From Trileptium ribeirensis (lineage: Eukaryota; Nematoda; Enoplea; Enoplida; Thoracostomopsidae), in NCBI GenBank assembly GCA_030248225.1, contig JASANE010001426.1, positions 17,154 to 81,153 on the forward strand: DNA of 64,000 nucleotides, given 5' to 3'. Shown one piece after another: positions 11,829 to 23,304 of this stretch. Position 1 is the stretch's first letter. Every line of letters begins with the position of its first letter. The position numbers were made by a program, and so were the translations under genes. Under the pieces are notes generated by a model. It searched no databases, was not told the origin of the DNA, and saw nothing but the letters and a program-made list of their open reading frames with translations.

Positions 11829-12162
11829 TGCACGAATAAACCTAAGCTGTGTCGCTTACCATCCTCCTTTGTCAAAACCAAATGCAATTCCGTTGTTCAC
11901 TGAACACAAATTTCATCTTTGTAGAAAAGAAGAGACATTAGTTTGTTTCATATTTCATACATTATAATTTAAAAAGTTCGCGAACACATTGGTGGTAAAG
12001 TGCAAATACAGCGGCCCAATTGCATTCGGTAATGACGTTATGAAACAGAAAAATGTCGGAATTGGATACGGCTATTGAAATCAGTGTTTTGTTCTCTAAC
12101 AACGTTATGTATATGGTGTCAAAAGACGATGGTTGGCGTCGCATCTTAACTTTACTTTTGCA
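11829..12162. mobile_element. 334-bp MITE, PIF/Harbinger-like, copy 1
   Basis: The ends TGCACGAATAAACC... and ...TTTACTTTTGCA are inverted repeats, flanked by TAA at 11826-11828 and 12163-12165. The sequence aligns throughout with 45078-45405, which is flanked by the same trinucleotide. A TAA/TWA target and short TIRs are typical of PIF/Harbinger elements (family knowledge). A GTTCGCGAAC palindrome lies at 11976-11985. No transposase is encoded. Confidence 0.85.
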
Positions 12163-12182
12163 TAAGTGAGATTTCAAATTCA

Positions 12183-12774
12183 TTGTTTATTCAATTATTC
12201 AGAGCAAATGAAGGTGCTATTCATCATTGAATATATATGCACAGAATACACGTAATAAATAAATAATTTTGACAATTCGTCTGGTGTATAAAATATTTAA
12301 AACAAATTTATTTTAAAAATTTCATATGGATAAGAATACGCAACTTCGTTTCACAAAGGCTACCGCTTTGGTACCGATTGTGTTTTAGGTGCTATGGAAC
12401 TTCTCGAATGGCGTATTAAGCTAACGAGCTAAAGAGAATCCCTGTTTAGCGTACGGTTCCTCTATTGTCATCATATTGTAACGATGTTAATGTTAGGCGT
12501 GCATGTTTGAAGAAGGAAAGGCCAATGAATGTACTAAAAGGCAAATGTAATCTCAATCGGTAGTGTGGGAATAGATTTAATTAACCGTGGAAGTAGCACT
12601 CAGAACTAAAGATAACGCTCGTTACTACGTTACCAATACACAACGACAGCACACTACAAGCAGAATAAATATATAAGTATATATAAATTGATTGAGGTAA
12701 GAAGAGGGATCGTAAGATCCAATGCCTATCCTTAGCAATATGAATATATAATATAAGTGACACACAACTTCGGT
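12183..12774. other. No gene recognised; 3' flank of the broken pol
   Basis: AT-rich. Frames open beyond the pol homology on the minus strand (down to 12625) have an aromatic/leucine-rich composition unlike integrase and are treated as non-homologous tail. No LTR matching the pol element was seen. Confidence 0.4.
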
Positions 12775-14127
12775 CATGAAAAGTTTTGCTATTGTGGTTG
12801 CTTTCTGGTCAGGAGTGCATATAGCCTCAGGATACTTCGTAAAGCGGTCAATAAATATGACAACATATCTATTGCCGTTATACGTTTGCGGTAATGGACC
12901 TAGTACATCAACATGATATGTGTAGTTAGGACGCGTTACAGAGATAGGGTTCAAGGGTGCTTTGCCTCGATGAGGTCCCGATTTTCGCTTGACACACTCT
13001 AAACAGGATTGCACCCATTTTGAAACATCTCTGTACATCCCGTCCCAATAATATTTAGTAAATAATTTTTGGTAAGTTTTTAGTATACCCAGGTGATTGC
13101 CACCGACCACATCGTCGTGGTGGGCTGACATAATTTCTTCCCGCATAGCAAACGGGACTACTAGCTGTTCAAGTATGACGCCTTGTTTGTATTTTGGCAT
13201 GGGATAATGATGGTAAAGGACTCCATATTTTACCACATATCGTGGCTGTATTGCAGCAAAATGAGCAAAGTTTGGGGCCATGGGAATTTGCCAAAATCCT
13301 GATAGCAAGTCCATCACACTGAAAAATCTGGCCTTCCCTATACATTCTAGCAAATCATTAATATTAGGTAAAGGGTAACAATCCTTCTTTGTTACAGCAT
13401 TGAGTTTTCTATAGTCAACGCATAGGCGTAAAGATTCACCATCCTTTTTACCGACTAAAACTATGGGACTGGCCCACGGGCTAGTTGAGGGCTCTATAAT
13501 TCCGAATTTTAACATCTGATCTAGCTCGGCGTCAACGTTTTCTTTACGTTGGAAAGGTATGCGATATGGCCGCTGCTTGATTGGAACAGCGTCACCAGTA
13601 TCGATGCTATGCTGGATAACGGTTATATCGCCATAGTCGTAGTCGTGTGCGGCGAAAACTTCTGAATATTCTGTACATAGGTCAACAAACCGTGTCATTT
13701 GCTCCGGAGTAATTTTTACTTCGTCGAGTTGAAGCTCAGTCAAGAACTTATTGTCTCCTGACTTTTGTGTTAGTACTGAGAGGACTACCGAGCTATCTTG
13801 CAGTAGCTCCACAGTGCCTAATTGTGTATTCTTATATAGCTTAACAGGATAATATGACATGTTTAATAACCTAACCGGGACAGTAATTCTCGTGTCGTTT
13901 GATATTAAAATTTGGGCCGCCTGTAAATCGAATTGCTCCAGTTTCTCACTTGGCTCAAAAATAACGTCACCCTCATAATTGAACCCTTCAATCTCGCAGG
14001 GTATTACCACCTCAGTTCGCGGTGGTATAGTCGTATTGGTTTCCAGACGCAGGGTTTTGAAATCGGTTCCTCCTAGTTGGTAAGGTACGCCATCTACTAC
14101 TTGTTCTTTTTGGTAGTTGATGGTCAC
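12775..14127 (-). pseudogene. pol: Ty3/Gypsy pol: RT and integrase with internal deletion
   Basis: One long open frame encodes a linker, the RT N-terminal part (LRLCVDYRKLN, then FFSVMDLLSGFWQIPM), and then jumps in frame near 13270 to sequence preceding integrase. The RT palm with its YxDD box and the whole RNase H domain are missing. Integrase follows with an H2C2 zinc module (GGNHLGILKTYQKL...CLECVKRK) and the start of the DDE core (YHVDVLGPLP, VVIFIDRFTKYPEA), giving the first two acidic residues. Homology stops after TEVVC near 12775, so the third catalytic glutamate is lost. The product cannot reverse-transcribe or integrate. The deletion kept the frame, leaving a 500-residue ORF that automated annotation could mistake for a gene. 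Confidence 0.9.
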
Positions 14128-14531
14128 TGGTCACTGTGCCAAGTTGACGCAATACGTCAACACCTATTATTACAGAATGTGTACACTCATTGAACACGAA
14201 AACGTGAAAATCAAAGTTTCGTTTACCGATGCCAAGGGCAACCTTAACAGCTCCCTTCATTTGCAAATTGTGTCCTGTTATTCCTACAGCTGAAGTCCGA
14301 AGGCACCGGAACCAGGTCTTCGGACGTTAGCCCAAGCTTATCAAGAGTTTCTTTTGAAATTATGGTTATATTGCTACCGGTATCTAAGATTCCGATGAAT
14401 GGTTCACCTTCTATAGTGACATCAATTTGGGACGCAGCTTTACCCACAGTAAATACGGTTTCGGCCACTTGTGTGTTTATTTGTTGCTTACTGGTAGTGT
14501 TCGATACTCTGCCACGACAGAATGGAAGCTC
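14128..14531 (-). pseudogene. Gypsy-like retroviral aspartic protease, frameshifted
   Basis: The minus-strand frame from about 14531 to 14300 contains FIGILDTGSNITIIS, the DTG active-site signature of retropepsins. The family's second half (GKRNFDFHVFVF, then VIIGVDVLRQLG) continues in another frame at 14012-14266, so a frameshift lies near 14295-14315. A further shift near 14120-14135 links to the RT/integrase frame. Upstream, the protease frame stays open and merges with the tail of the envelope-like sequence, with no zinc knuckle or gag in between. Confidence 0.85.
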
Positions 14532-14554
14532 ACAAACGTCGGGAACGGTGGCTG

Positions 14555-15767
14555 TTAAATTTGGAGGTAGATGATGATGTGAAACAGCACAGCAGATGGA
14601 GGCTGGACGGGCACATGCACCCCGTAGTGTGTTTGAACCTTTTGTTGCACCCTTGGAGTTTCTATTATTTCGATCCCTTCAGTAGTTAAACCTCTTGCGT
14701 TAACAGAACTTCTCCTTTTACGTAAGCATGTTAATAGTTTACGCCATTTTCTCCATAACACATATAATACACACAGTAACACTATTCCTAGGATCAACAC
14801 AGCCACAGCATACATGACTTCCACAGGGAAGTCGTAACCATCGTGAGCAAGATACATAAGTTCCCGTCTTAAACGTTGGTCGGTTAACGAGGAGTGATAC
14901 TTCACGTCCTCTAACTTACTCCAAGTAGGCGGCGCTATTTCGGAAAAGTTAAAGGAAAAGTTTCCAATAACCTGCATAAACACTTCAAAATCTTGTACTG
15001 GACGAAAACTGGACATAAGCACTTGGTCCCCTAGGATTATCATCGAAAAGTTAGAGTGGGCAAAAAACATTACACCATGGTTAGGTACTGGTAGCTTGTC
15101 AGCATTCGTGACCTTACTACCTGGTTGAATACGTGTTACATGGACAAATTTTTCTGAAGTGCGGACTAGAATACCAACTCTTGTACTTTCAATGATTGTC
15201 TCTGATGAGGACTGTTTGATATCAAATGTTCAAGAATTTTTTACTGACGAATTTCTCAAATCATGCAAACATCTGTCACTGGTGCTCGTTGGCAATGCCG
15301 CTCTATTACAATACCACAGGCCTGGAGTTTTGTGGCAGCCATCCGATTTAACTTCGTAAAAGTAACCTTTATTTAGTGCAGTATCATATGTAATAAACTG
15401 TGGAAGCGACAATCTCACAGTTGTGTTAGAGGCTATGTTATTAAATCCTACATTGACAACTCTCATAAGTGGTAGAATATTCTTGACTCTTATGCGGGGT
15501 ATCTCTAGTATGAGTCCGAATCTAGTATTCATTATATCCATTATTACTGGGTATGCTTTAACGAAATGATAGAACAAACTGGGATCATGTAAATATATCG
15601 TGTCATGCAATGTGGGTTCTCGCTGGACTAACAATTTTATTTGCGAAGCGGTTAAGATTTCTGACGAAAGAGTCCCGCTATTACCTGCCAGTACCATGGC
15701 GCGGACTACGTTCCTAACATCGTTACAATATATCTTAAGTTGCGGTCTCTTAAAAGGTCTCGAAAAT
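14555..15767 (-). pseudogene. env: Retroviral-type envelope glycoprotein remnant
   Basis: Two stretches, 15767-15233 and 15229-14555, are in the same frame and separated by a single TGA at 15230-15232. The upstream end is closed by another TGA, so the N-terminus is missing. Visible features are paired cysteines in CHKTPGLWYC, several N-x-S/T sites (for example FNNIASNTT and NFSFNF), a membrane span around VMYAVAVLILGIVLLCVLYV, and a basic cytoplasmic tail starting WRKWRK. This layout matches the membrane-proximal part of an envelope fusion protein; similarity to the errantivirus/baculovirus-F type is my impression only. It is non-functional as it stands. It lies upstream of protease-pol on the same strand, the reverse of the usual order. 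Confidence 0.75.
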
Positions 15768-17480
15768 CTTAAAAAGTTTCAAAATTGTTGATAGTATTAT
15801 ACCAAGAGTTAATGAAATGCTTTAAAAATTAGTCATTGCCACCAGTGTGTAGAAATTTTAAACATATAATGCGTTAGTAAACTTAAGTTGACCCCGCCAA
15901 CCATTTTATTTTGTCATTACCGATGTCGAATCGCAAACACTTGTTGCTGAAAAAGGCTTAATTTTATTGGCTTGTTCGCTAACTGAAAATTGGTAAAACC
16001 AAATTCAAGTGCCAGAAATTAGACCTTGCGCTCGAACAGAATTTTGGCGATTTCTGTGTGCAGAAATTCGGTTTCCTAATGGTTATTCATTTAAATCTGG
16101 ATTATTCAGTGTTCGCGAACGAGTTTAATCTCAAAATGACGTCACAATCAAATCGATCCTATAGTTAAGCTCAAGGGTGTTCGCGAACAAAACTGGTTTA
16201 ATTCAAATCGACAAATTTTCGTTATCAAAATTTGAATTTTCGCACTGTGTTCGCCAAAAGTTTTACGCCGAATTTCAGTTGACCAAAAATGCGTTCCGTA
16301 ACAAATTTTATGCAAAATTACAAAATAGTATCGCTGGTTGGGCCACGTTAAGCTTACTCGTGCACAACTCTCCACTCGATGTAACCCAATGATTACGGCA
16401 AATGGTTTCCGCTATTTCCCGGAAAGGAATGGTGAGCCACAGCAAGTTTTTCGAGAAATGTTAAGGGTCAGTTCTATATTTAAATTATGCAAAAGTCAGA
16501 CTGACTCACTATACTTATACTCCACTGGAGTCACATTCAGAGTGTGACAAATTTTTTATTACCTTAGTCCATATATGTGATGCGGAATGAACGTTAAGGC
16601 GCGTGCATAGATGTGGTAAAATCGGAAATTATTTGAATTATGTTTAAACTGAGTTCATTTTAAATTTTGTTAAACACACACGCTTATAGCTAATCAGTAG
16701 ATTTTAACTTCATTTACTTGAAAGTATATTCGTGGCATCGCGATTTAAATTCATTTCGCTTATCTGAAATGAAATCGTCTGAAATTAAATCCACAAACAT
16801 GAAACTAAAATCTGTTTTGCTTATGGAAATGAAATCAAATCAAATCGATTATAATTGGGCGATATAAATGTTATTTTAAACGTAAAAAATTTATACCATC
16901 TTTTTTTTTACCTGATCGCTGTTCACATATCGTAGTTTTTGTGTGACTAAATATATAATGCTAACAAAGTATTTCATCAGCTGCTCCTATCCGACGAGCT
17001 AAACGATGGAATCAGAGTATTGAACATGTAATTTAGAAAGACCTACACTGCTATATTAACCATAGCTGATATCGGCTATCTTGTTTGAACAGGTGGCGGT
17101 ATATACCACCCTGTTGCGCATTTGGTTAAACGAGACGATCGTGTCGCAAAAAGAAAATGGCACTAGGTAACGAAATCACTTTTAATTAATGACTGCATGG
17201 AATGTATATCCCACGAGATTGAACAAAACATAGAAGTAACTGGTGCATACGCAACCAGGTTGAACTAAGAACAACCTTTCTAATTATATCACTAAAAAGC
17301 AAAGTTCATATCCCGCAAAAGACTTTTGGTGGGCCTACTGTGCGCCTTAGAACGGGTTTTACGGCAATGAGTGGAACGCTATTGCTCTATTCAAAAACCA
17401 ATAGATATTATTGCTGTATATATGCGGAAATGAATTCAATATTATGTGAACTATTCGGAATAGGAAAACTTGTTCTACTT
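15768..17480. other. No gene; contains repeated GTTCGCGAAC palindromes
   Basis: GTTCGCGAAC occurs at 16111-16120 and 16179-16188, each preceded by GTG and followed by a TTTAAT stretch, with a degenerate version near 16250. The same decamer sits in both MITE copies, so this area may hold decayed relatives. 16740-16860 has repeated GAAATGAAATC motifs. No coding sequence. Confidence 0.4.
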
Positions 17481-17483
17481 TAA

Positions 17484-19319
17484 TGCGTCGTTCACATTAA
17501 GGTAAGTGCACTCAATGCGCACGGTTACGTTAGAAACGCAGTGCTCGCTACACTGCAGTGGTCGTTATGACAATGTCATTCGCTACAAGCTTCGTGCAAC
17601 AACTGACATTTCCGAACGATGCTTGTAGCGACTATATCAATTAGAGTTAGACTGTTTGTAACAACATTGTTTAAAGTTACACGCGTAGTGTAACGACAGC
17701 AAAGATTGCCGCACGATGATGCAATGTGGAACAACATCTTTGCACTGCAGATATAACAGAAACCGTAGCAGCTGGACCTAAAATAACCTTGCTTCCGTGA
17801 AGGCATCTAAAATGAGGTAAAAAAACCATCATTCTAAACTCTAACCTTGGGATGTACACAGTAATTTAACTATGCCAGTTCAAATGTGCTGAATATCATG
17901 AAAGCCGGTTAAGTCGTTCCCGAGTTATGGCCGATAACACCCATGTGTCACGTTGTCCACTATATATGCTAAACATAAATAGTACAGTGTGGCATTGTCG
18001 TTTGCTCCGGCTTCAAGTAGACATCGCGATTATACAGAATTGCGCATATTAAGTATGTCACTTATTCCACTACTGATATGCCACTTTAAGTAGATATAAT
18101 TTTCAATTTTTGTAATAGATATAACTATGCTCTCGCTTATGCGTTTAGATGCTGTCGTGATTGACATATACCGGAAGCATTCACGAGCCTCCAACCGATG
18201 TGTACAGACTCGATTTTGCACAGTGCGCGTCGCAACAATACCGCGCGAAACTACAAGCTGTGGAAACCGCAGAAGCAGTCTGCCAGGACAGCCGATTTCG
18301 TACAGTGTTATTACATGCAAAGTTTCGGACAGTGAAATGATGCGCTGTTAATTAATTTGAAGTGCACATATATACGAATATTATGTAAATGATAGACATT
18401 TCGGAATATTTGTGTTTTTATACACTGTTATATTATTCTCCTTGTCCGGAAGTTTATGACAGATTAAGTTTCTAATCAGCAGCAGTAGCGACGCAATAAC
18501 ATCAGAAATAAAGTCTGTAGATCAACTTTAAACGAGTGTCGCGGAATGTAATAATTCCTAAATGTAAGTACAAAAGTTGAAAGAACATTTATAATTTTAA
18601 AAAAATTGACTATATAACTGATTCGAAAAGCTGCCACTATTAGAAACACCGCTTTAGATTAGTCTGTACAGGAACACAAATCTTCCGTGTAGGATAAAGC
18701 CGGAATACAATATAGATTGTTTATAGTAAACATTAGGTAGCTCGTTGTACGTATTCATCTACAGAGGCAACCGCATTAAGCGTTGCGACCGTTTGTAATG
18801 TTGTTTTTTAATTTTAAATGAAATGAACAGGGACAAAAATTGCGTCTTGCTACGTTGTCGGCGTGCAACAAATTCTGCAGCTTGCTACCTTATCGACCAG
18901 TTTAATATGACAAACTGTATTAATTGCTTTCAAAAAAGTTACTGTATGCCATATCAGCACTTCTGTAAAGTCTGCAAGTTAAGTCTGTGTTCTCAATTGT
19001 TGTTACACTAGCGTGCTGCTACTGCGATTTCTGTTACAGATGCAGTGCATAGATTTTATTCGTCATTACACCATCGCGCAGCAATCTTTGGTGTGTCTTA
19101 CACCGCGTGTGCAACTTTAAACAATGTTCTTACAAGTGGTATAACTTCAATTGATATAGTCGCTACAAGCATAGTTCGGAAATGTCAGTTGTTGCACGAA
19201 GTCTGTAGCGGCTGACAACACTGTCATTATAATGTAACGACAAATGCAATGTAACGGGCACTGCGGTTCTCGCGTAATCCGTGTACAGTGAGCGCACGCA
19301 TCTTCATGTGATCGACGCA
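17484..19319. mobile_element. 1.8-kb non-autonomous Harbinger-like transposon
   Basis: The left end TGCGTCGTTCACATTAAG and the right end (reverse complement TGCGTCGATCACATGAAG) are inverted and flanked by TAA at 17481-17483 and 19320-19322. Inverted similarity extends about 170 bases inward; 17587-17650 pairs especially well with 19147-19210 (GTGCAACAACTGACATTTCC). Subterminal palindromes occur, such as GTTACACGCGTAGTGTAAC at 17676-17694. TIR plus TAA duplication fits PIF/Harbinger (family knowledge). No transposase or Myb-like ORF is visible, so it depends on another element. Confidence 0.85.
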
Positions 19320-19843
19320 TAACAGTTAGCTTATGATGGTTGTAGCTCCTACGGTGCACAGCAGTGGCAGCGCACTCTTAAAACGCATTGTACAGTTTCA
19401 TAGAAAAATGGGGGCAAAAATAGAGCAGTTTTGGCTTTTATGGCCGACTGTAGAGACAAAAATCTGTTACGGCTGGCTGTGTAATATATTAGTATCATGT
19501 AGATAGCTATAAAACACTACTGTATCTTATGCGGCTTTCAGCTTATAATGTCCCCGATGTTTAAAACTTTTATCCCCCTGTAGTCACAACCCTGCTGTAT
19601 AGACGGTCTGTGTGATACCCATACTGTAAACCAATTACCGAGGGTGTACGACATACCCCTAGCTACTACATTTTATTTTTACAGTGTCGTACACAACCTG
19701 AGCTACCAATTTGACGCGAATTAACTATAATGGACTCTGTCTGTACCTAATCTGTTTATTAGTCAATTGTGGTGTGTATCCCTGTTTAATTGGAGTAAAT
19801 GCTTGACCAAATGTCTCCTAGGGTAGTCCTAGAGCAATCAAAC

Positions 19844-20575
19844 TTATATGGCGTTCACATTCATCATAGGTTGACTGTAATGTTTTAGGTCGGTCCACAC
19901 TGTTGATAACGCTATAAGAGTTTCGAAATGTGAAAAAATAGCCAGCTGTTTCTTGCCAAAGCACTTGTTCAGCTTTTCCACAACTACTTTGTAATTCTCT
20001 GCGGTCAGTCGATATCCTTCTACTACACGGTGTGCTTCGCCAAACAGTTACACACGAATGTACTTCAATTTATCAATTGTTGATATTTCTGTATTTTCAG
20101 GAATCGTAGACTTAAAACTGTCCCAAAATTCATCCCAATTAAGTGTTTCACCGCCAAAATTCGCACTTTGAAGTTTCGGTAAATTGACTGTTCCGAACGG
20201 GATGATGATAACGATAACTCATTTGAAACATTGCTATTAGTTGGAGCGGATTGTTCTGATTGCAAAATGTTATAAGTGTGAATTTTATTATTCAAGAAAG
20301 TGCTGGCATCGAGGATGACTTCATCTACTTCAAGCAACCTTTTGACTTCTCTAGCTATTTCATGGTTCGTCTCCACTTTTGAAGCTACTAAATGATCAAG
20401 TTTGAACAATCTCTGATAGTCATCGAGTTTTTTTAACCCAGCTTTCTGCCAGCTCCAATTCAGTTGCATTTGCAATAACTTGTAACTTATTACTTCTCAC
20501 GATAAGTTTAGTAACATTAGCCCGCAACGCTTTTCGTTGCTGTATATATAGCTTTGATTGTAATTCAGCAGTCAT
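19844..20575 (-). pseudogene. gag: BEL/Pao retrotransposon gag, frameshifted
   Basis: An ATG at 20575 opens a frame of about 50 codons ending at a run of seven A's, after which coding continues in another frame (KKLDDYQRLFKLDHLVASK...). A second shift leads to NLPKLQSANFGG...NWDEFWDSFKSTI, the hallmark of the BEL/Pao gag DUF1759 region. Then come a TAA and further family-like sequence (EGYRLTAENYKVVVEKL and KCFGKKQ) down to a stop at 19844-19846. The C-terminal zinc knuckles and pol are absent. At least two frameshifts and one stop make it dead. Only the central 136-residue part is open, in a mixture of real and shifted frame. Confidence 0.85.
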
Positions 20576-21584
20576 TGTATATAGGCTAACTTTGCGTTTA
20601 TGTAATATCGATGCCTTAATCTATATCGTTAAACATGTGCTTATCCTGATCAGGGCAAATAGAGGTTATTTAGTTGTAAATATTTATATTACAAAGATAT
20701 ATAACTGACCCCGTAGAAATGACGAAACAGCAACAGTTTTCTTGATCATAAAGTTCCAAATGCTTCGGTGCCAGCAACATATTGCAGCAATGTAGCAGAC
20801 AATGAATAATCTAACAGGGATGAGCAATGGATAAGGACCATGTGGAATTAATTGAAAATCAATTGGCTTGGCTGAATGTAACTGAGTTGAGGTATCAGCC
20901 CGAATTTACGAATAATCCGCCGTTATTGACAATACCGACAACTAACGATCATAACCTCAAAACAAAACAAAACAAACCATATCAACTCAACTTTCTCTCT
21001 CCCTCAGGTCCAAAAAATAACAGTTCAATAATTGGTCTACCACCCCTCCCGCTTACCCATCCACGCCCAGACCTTGACCTCCGTTCTTGGCAGCTACATA
21101 ATCGGGTGAAATTTGAAACAAACTTACTTTCACAAACTTAAAATTGTTTCCAAAATTTTTTTAACCATTTTTGTTATTTTGTATCAGCCAGTTTCAATAT
21201 TTGCCAAATTTTCTCTAGTTTTGCCAGAATTTTCCGTACATGCCAATGGTGCGTACAGGGTAAATATGACTTGGGGGGGGAGACCCTTAGGAGGGCAAGC
21301 ATTTACTACATATGGACGAACACCAATGACTTTACTAAATAGTGATAAATGCTTACTGCTTACTGCAATAAATAAACTGCTTACTAAATAGTATACTGTG
21401 TAGCACGGCTCAAATGTTCTTCACCTAAACTGGCTTTTGCAAGATCAACATAACAGGGTAGAATGAATAACTTTAAAACCACGGTTCTTTAAAAAAGGAA
21501 AAGCAATTGAAGATCTTTCTTGTCCGAAAGGCTATTCAAAATTTTAATTTCAAAATTTAATTGACATAGCAGCTAGCCCATTTG
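20576..21584. other. No gene recognised
   Basis: Contains an (AAAAC)n-like stretch at 20960-20980 and AT-rich sequence at 21120-21240 with repeated TTTGCCAAATTTT-type motifs, loosely resembling 51930-52070. Short ORFs here (20827-21141, 21113-21391) carry no family motif. Confidence 0.35.
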
Positions 21585-22315
21585 AACGCGTGACATAATT
21601 AGGACCCTCCGGATTCATCTTATCGCAAATGATGCATAATGTTCTTGGCCAAAGTAACCCCGAGGGGCGGAAATACAATGCATGCCATGCCGTTCTTGAT
21701 ATGCTAAGCCTAAGCCTTAGTCTTAGATTAAGCTAAGGTCCTTATATGAGACATACACTTAGCTTAAGCCTAAGTCTGCCGCCCCCGAACCTCCCGCTCT
21801 AAGCTGTTCCTTTTTGTAACGTTATAACGTACCGCCCCTCAGGGTTACTGGAGCCCGTTTATCTTCGACTGTCGAGCCGGACTGTACTTTTGTCACGAAG
21901 TGTTACGCTGAGTCCCTATAACTTACGGTGGAGACTATTTAGTCTGCGAAGATTACGCTTTACTATACGTACCTTAATAATGCACCAAATGCCTCATACT
22001 GCTTAAAAAGTCATTCTATATATGAAAAAACACATATGTAACTTGAAATTAGTGCGAAAATGCTATAGAACAAAATATTATTATACTAAGCACAACACTA
22101 ATTATAATTTCTCAATTGACGGCTCAGCCGAACGCTCCGTTTGTCGAGCAGAGCCTAGCTAAACTATCTATTTGTCAAATTAAGACAATTTAAGCTATCA
22201 AAATGTACCATAGTAGTCCAGCTAAGCTATAGTTCACCCGAACTAGTCGAGTTGGACGCGTGACATAATTTGGCCATGGCGCACGCATCTTATCGCAAAT
22301 TATGCATTATCAGAT
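21585..22315 (+). repeat. Separated direct repeat containing a foldback copy
   Basis: ACGCGTGACATAATT and CATCTTATCGCAAAT at 21585-21645 recur at 22255-22305. The foldback element at 21652-21849 starts immediately after the first copy, so the arrangement looks like a local duplication with a later insertion. Confidence 0.6.
21652..21849. mobile_element. 198-bp foldback/MITE core, copy 2
   Basis: AAGTAACCCCGAGGGGCGG at the left faces CCGCCCCTCAGGGTTACT at the right. The interior (CTTAGTCTTAG, TATGAGACATACA, TAACGTTATAACGTACCG) matches 4830-4980. The interior itself contains nested inverted pieces (AAGCTAAG/CTTAGCTT and AACGTTATAACGTT). It encodes nothing. Confidence 0.75.
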
Positions 22316-22565
22316 CAAATACACTGAATGCTGCAGTATTATCGCATGATCACTACCACAAGCGAACAATTCATGATGTAGGCTAAGTCAAGTTTCTAGT
22401 GACTTGCTTATTCATTAGGTACTAAGCGTGAGATTCGGACGGCCCATTATGTAAGCGCTACCTTGTTTTGCGTTATAAATAGTTGAAATAATGTATACAT
22501 AAAATGAGCGAAGTATTTTTTGCCTCCCTCAGTCTGAAAATTGTCAATTCTGAACATACTGGTCA

Positions 22566-23145
22566 ATCTTTGTCAGTCACACATTCAATGAATCCTCTAA
22601 AATGGCTTCAATCGAACCATAGTTCGTCAAAACGGCTGGATGAGTCGCAAAAGTTGTAACAATTTAATGGCGAAAAATTAATGAGCGCTTGACTCTGTTA
22701 TAACGACTTTTGTAGTTACGCAGCTTCATTTAACGTCAATAATTTTTGGCGATCATCTCTATTTATTGGTCTATACAAAGAGCCCCAATTTTAAATCAGG
22801 AAAATTTTAAATCATTTTTTTCAGGAAAATGTTTACTTTACAAACAATTTAGGACAAACTGTGAAATCATACATTCGAGGTTACAGCGTCATGGTTCTAA
22901 AGAACGGTTTCAATCAAACCATAGTTCGTCTAAACGGCTGGATGAATCACGAAAGTTGTATCTATTTAAGACCGACATGTACTATTAAAATTACCATAAC
23001 ACAATGCCGAAGGATTAATGAATGCTTGTTCTATTATAACGACTTTTGTAATTACGCAGCTTCGTTTAACGCCTATAATATTTGGCAATCATTTCTATTT
23101 ATTGGGCTTATTCGAATAATACAATTAGCTCCAATTTTATAGCAT
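22566..23145 (+). repeat. Two-copy tandem duplication, ~300-bp period
   Basis: 22603-22800 (starting CTTCAATCGAACCATAGTTC) recurs from 22905 (TTTCAATCAAACCATAGTTC), sharing AAACGGCTGGATGA, TATAACGACTTTTGTA and TCTATTTATTGG. Divergence is about 15-20 percent by eye. No ORF is conserved between the copies. Confidence 0.75.
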
Positions 23146-23304
23146 TCATGCTAAATGCGTAATTCGACTATAAAAGGTATGGCCGCACAGCCAATGCTCT
23201 GCATATTCGTACTGTTGCTTTTTGTGGTTTGTGTCGTACTGTCGACATTTGTTTGTAAAAAACATACGAGTTTTTTGTTACTTTATCGTGAAAATTAGCC
23301 AAAC

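Noticed and set aside
12625..12774. C-terminal 50 residues of the long pol ORF
   Set aside because: Aromatic and leucine-rich sequence unrelated to integrase; it is read-through into flanking AT-rich DNA.
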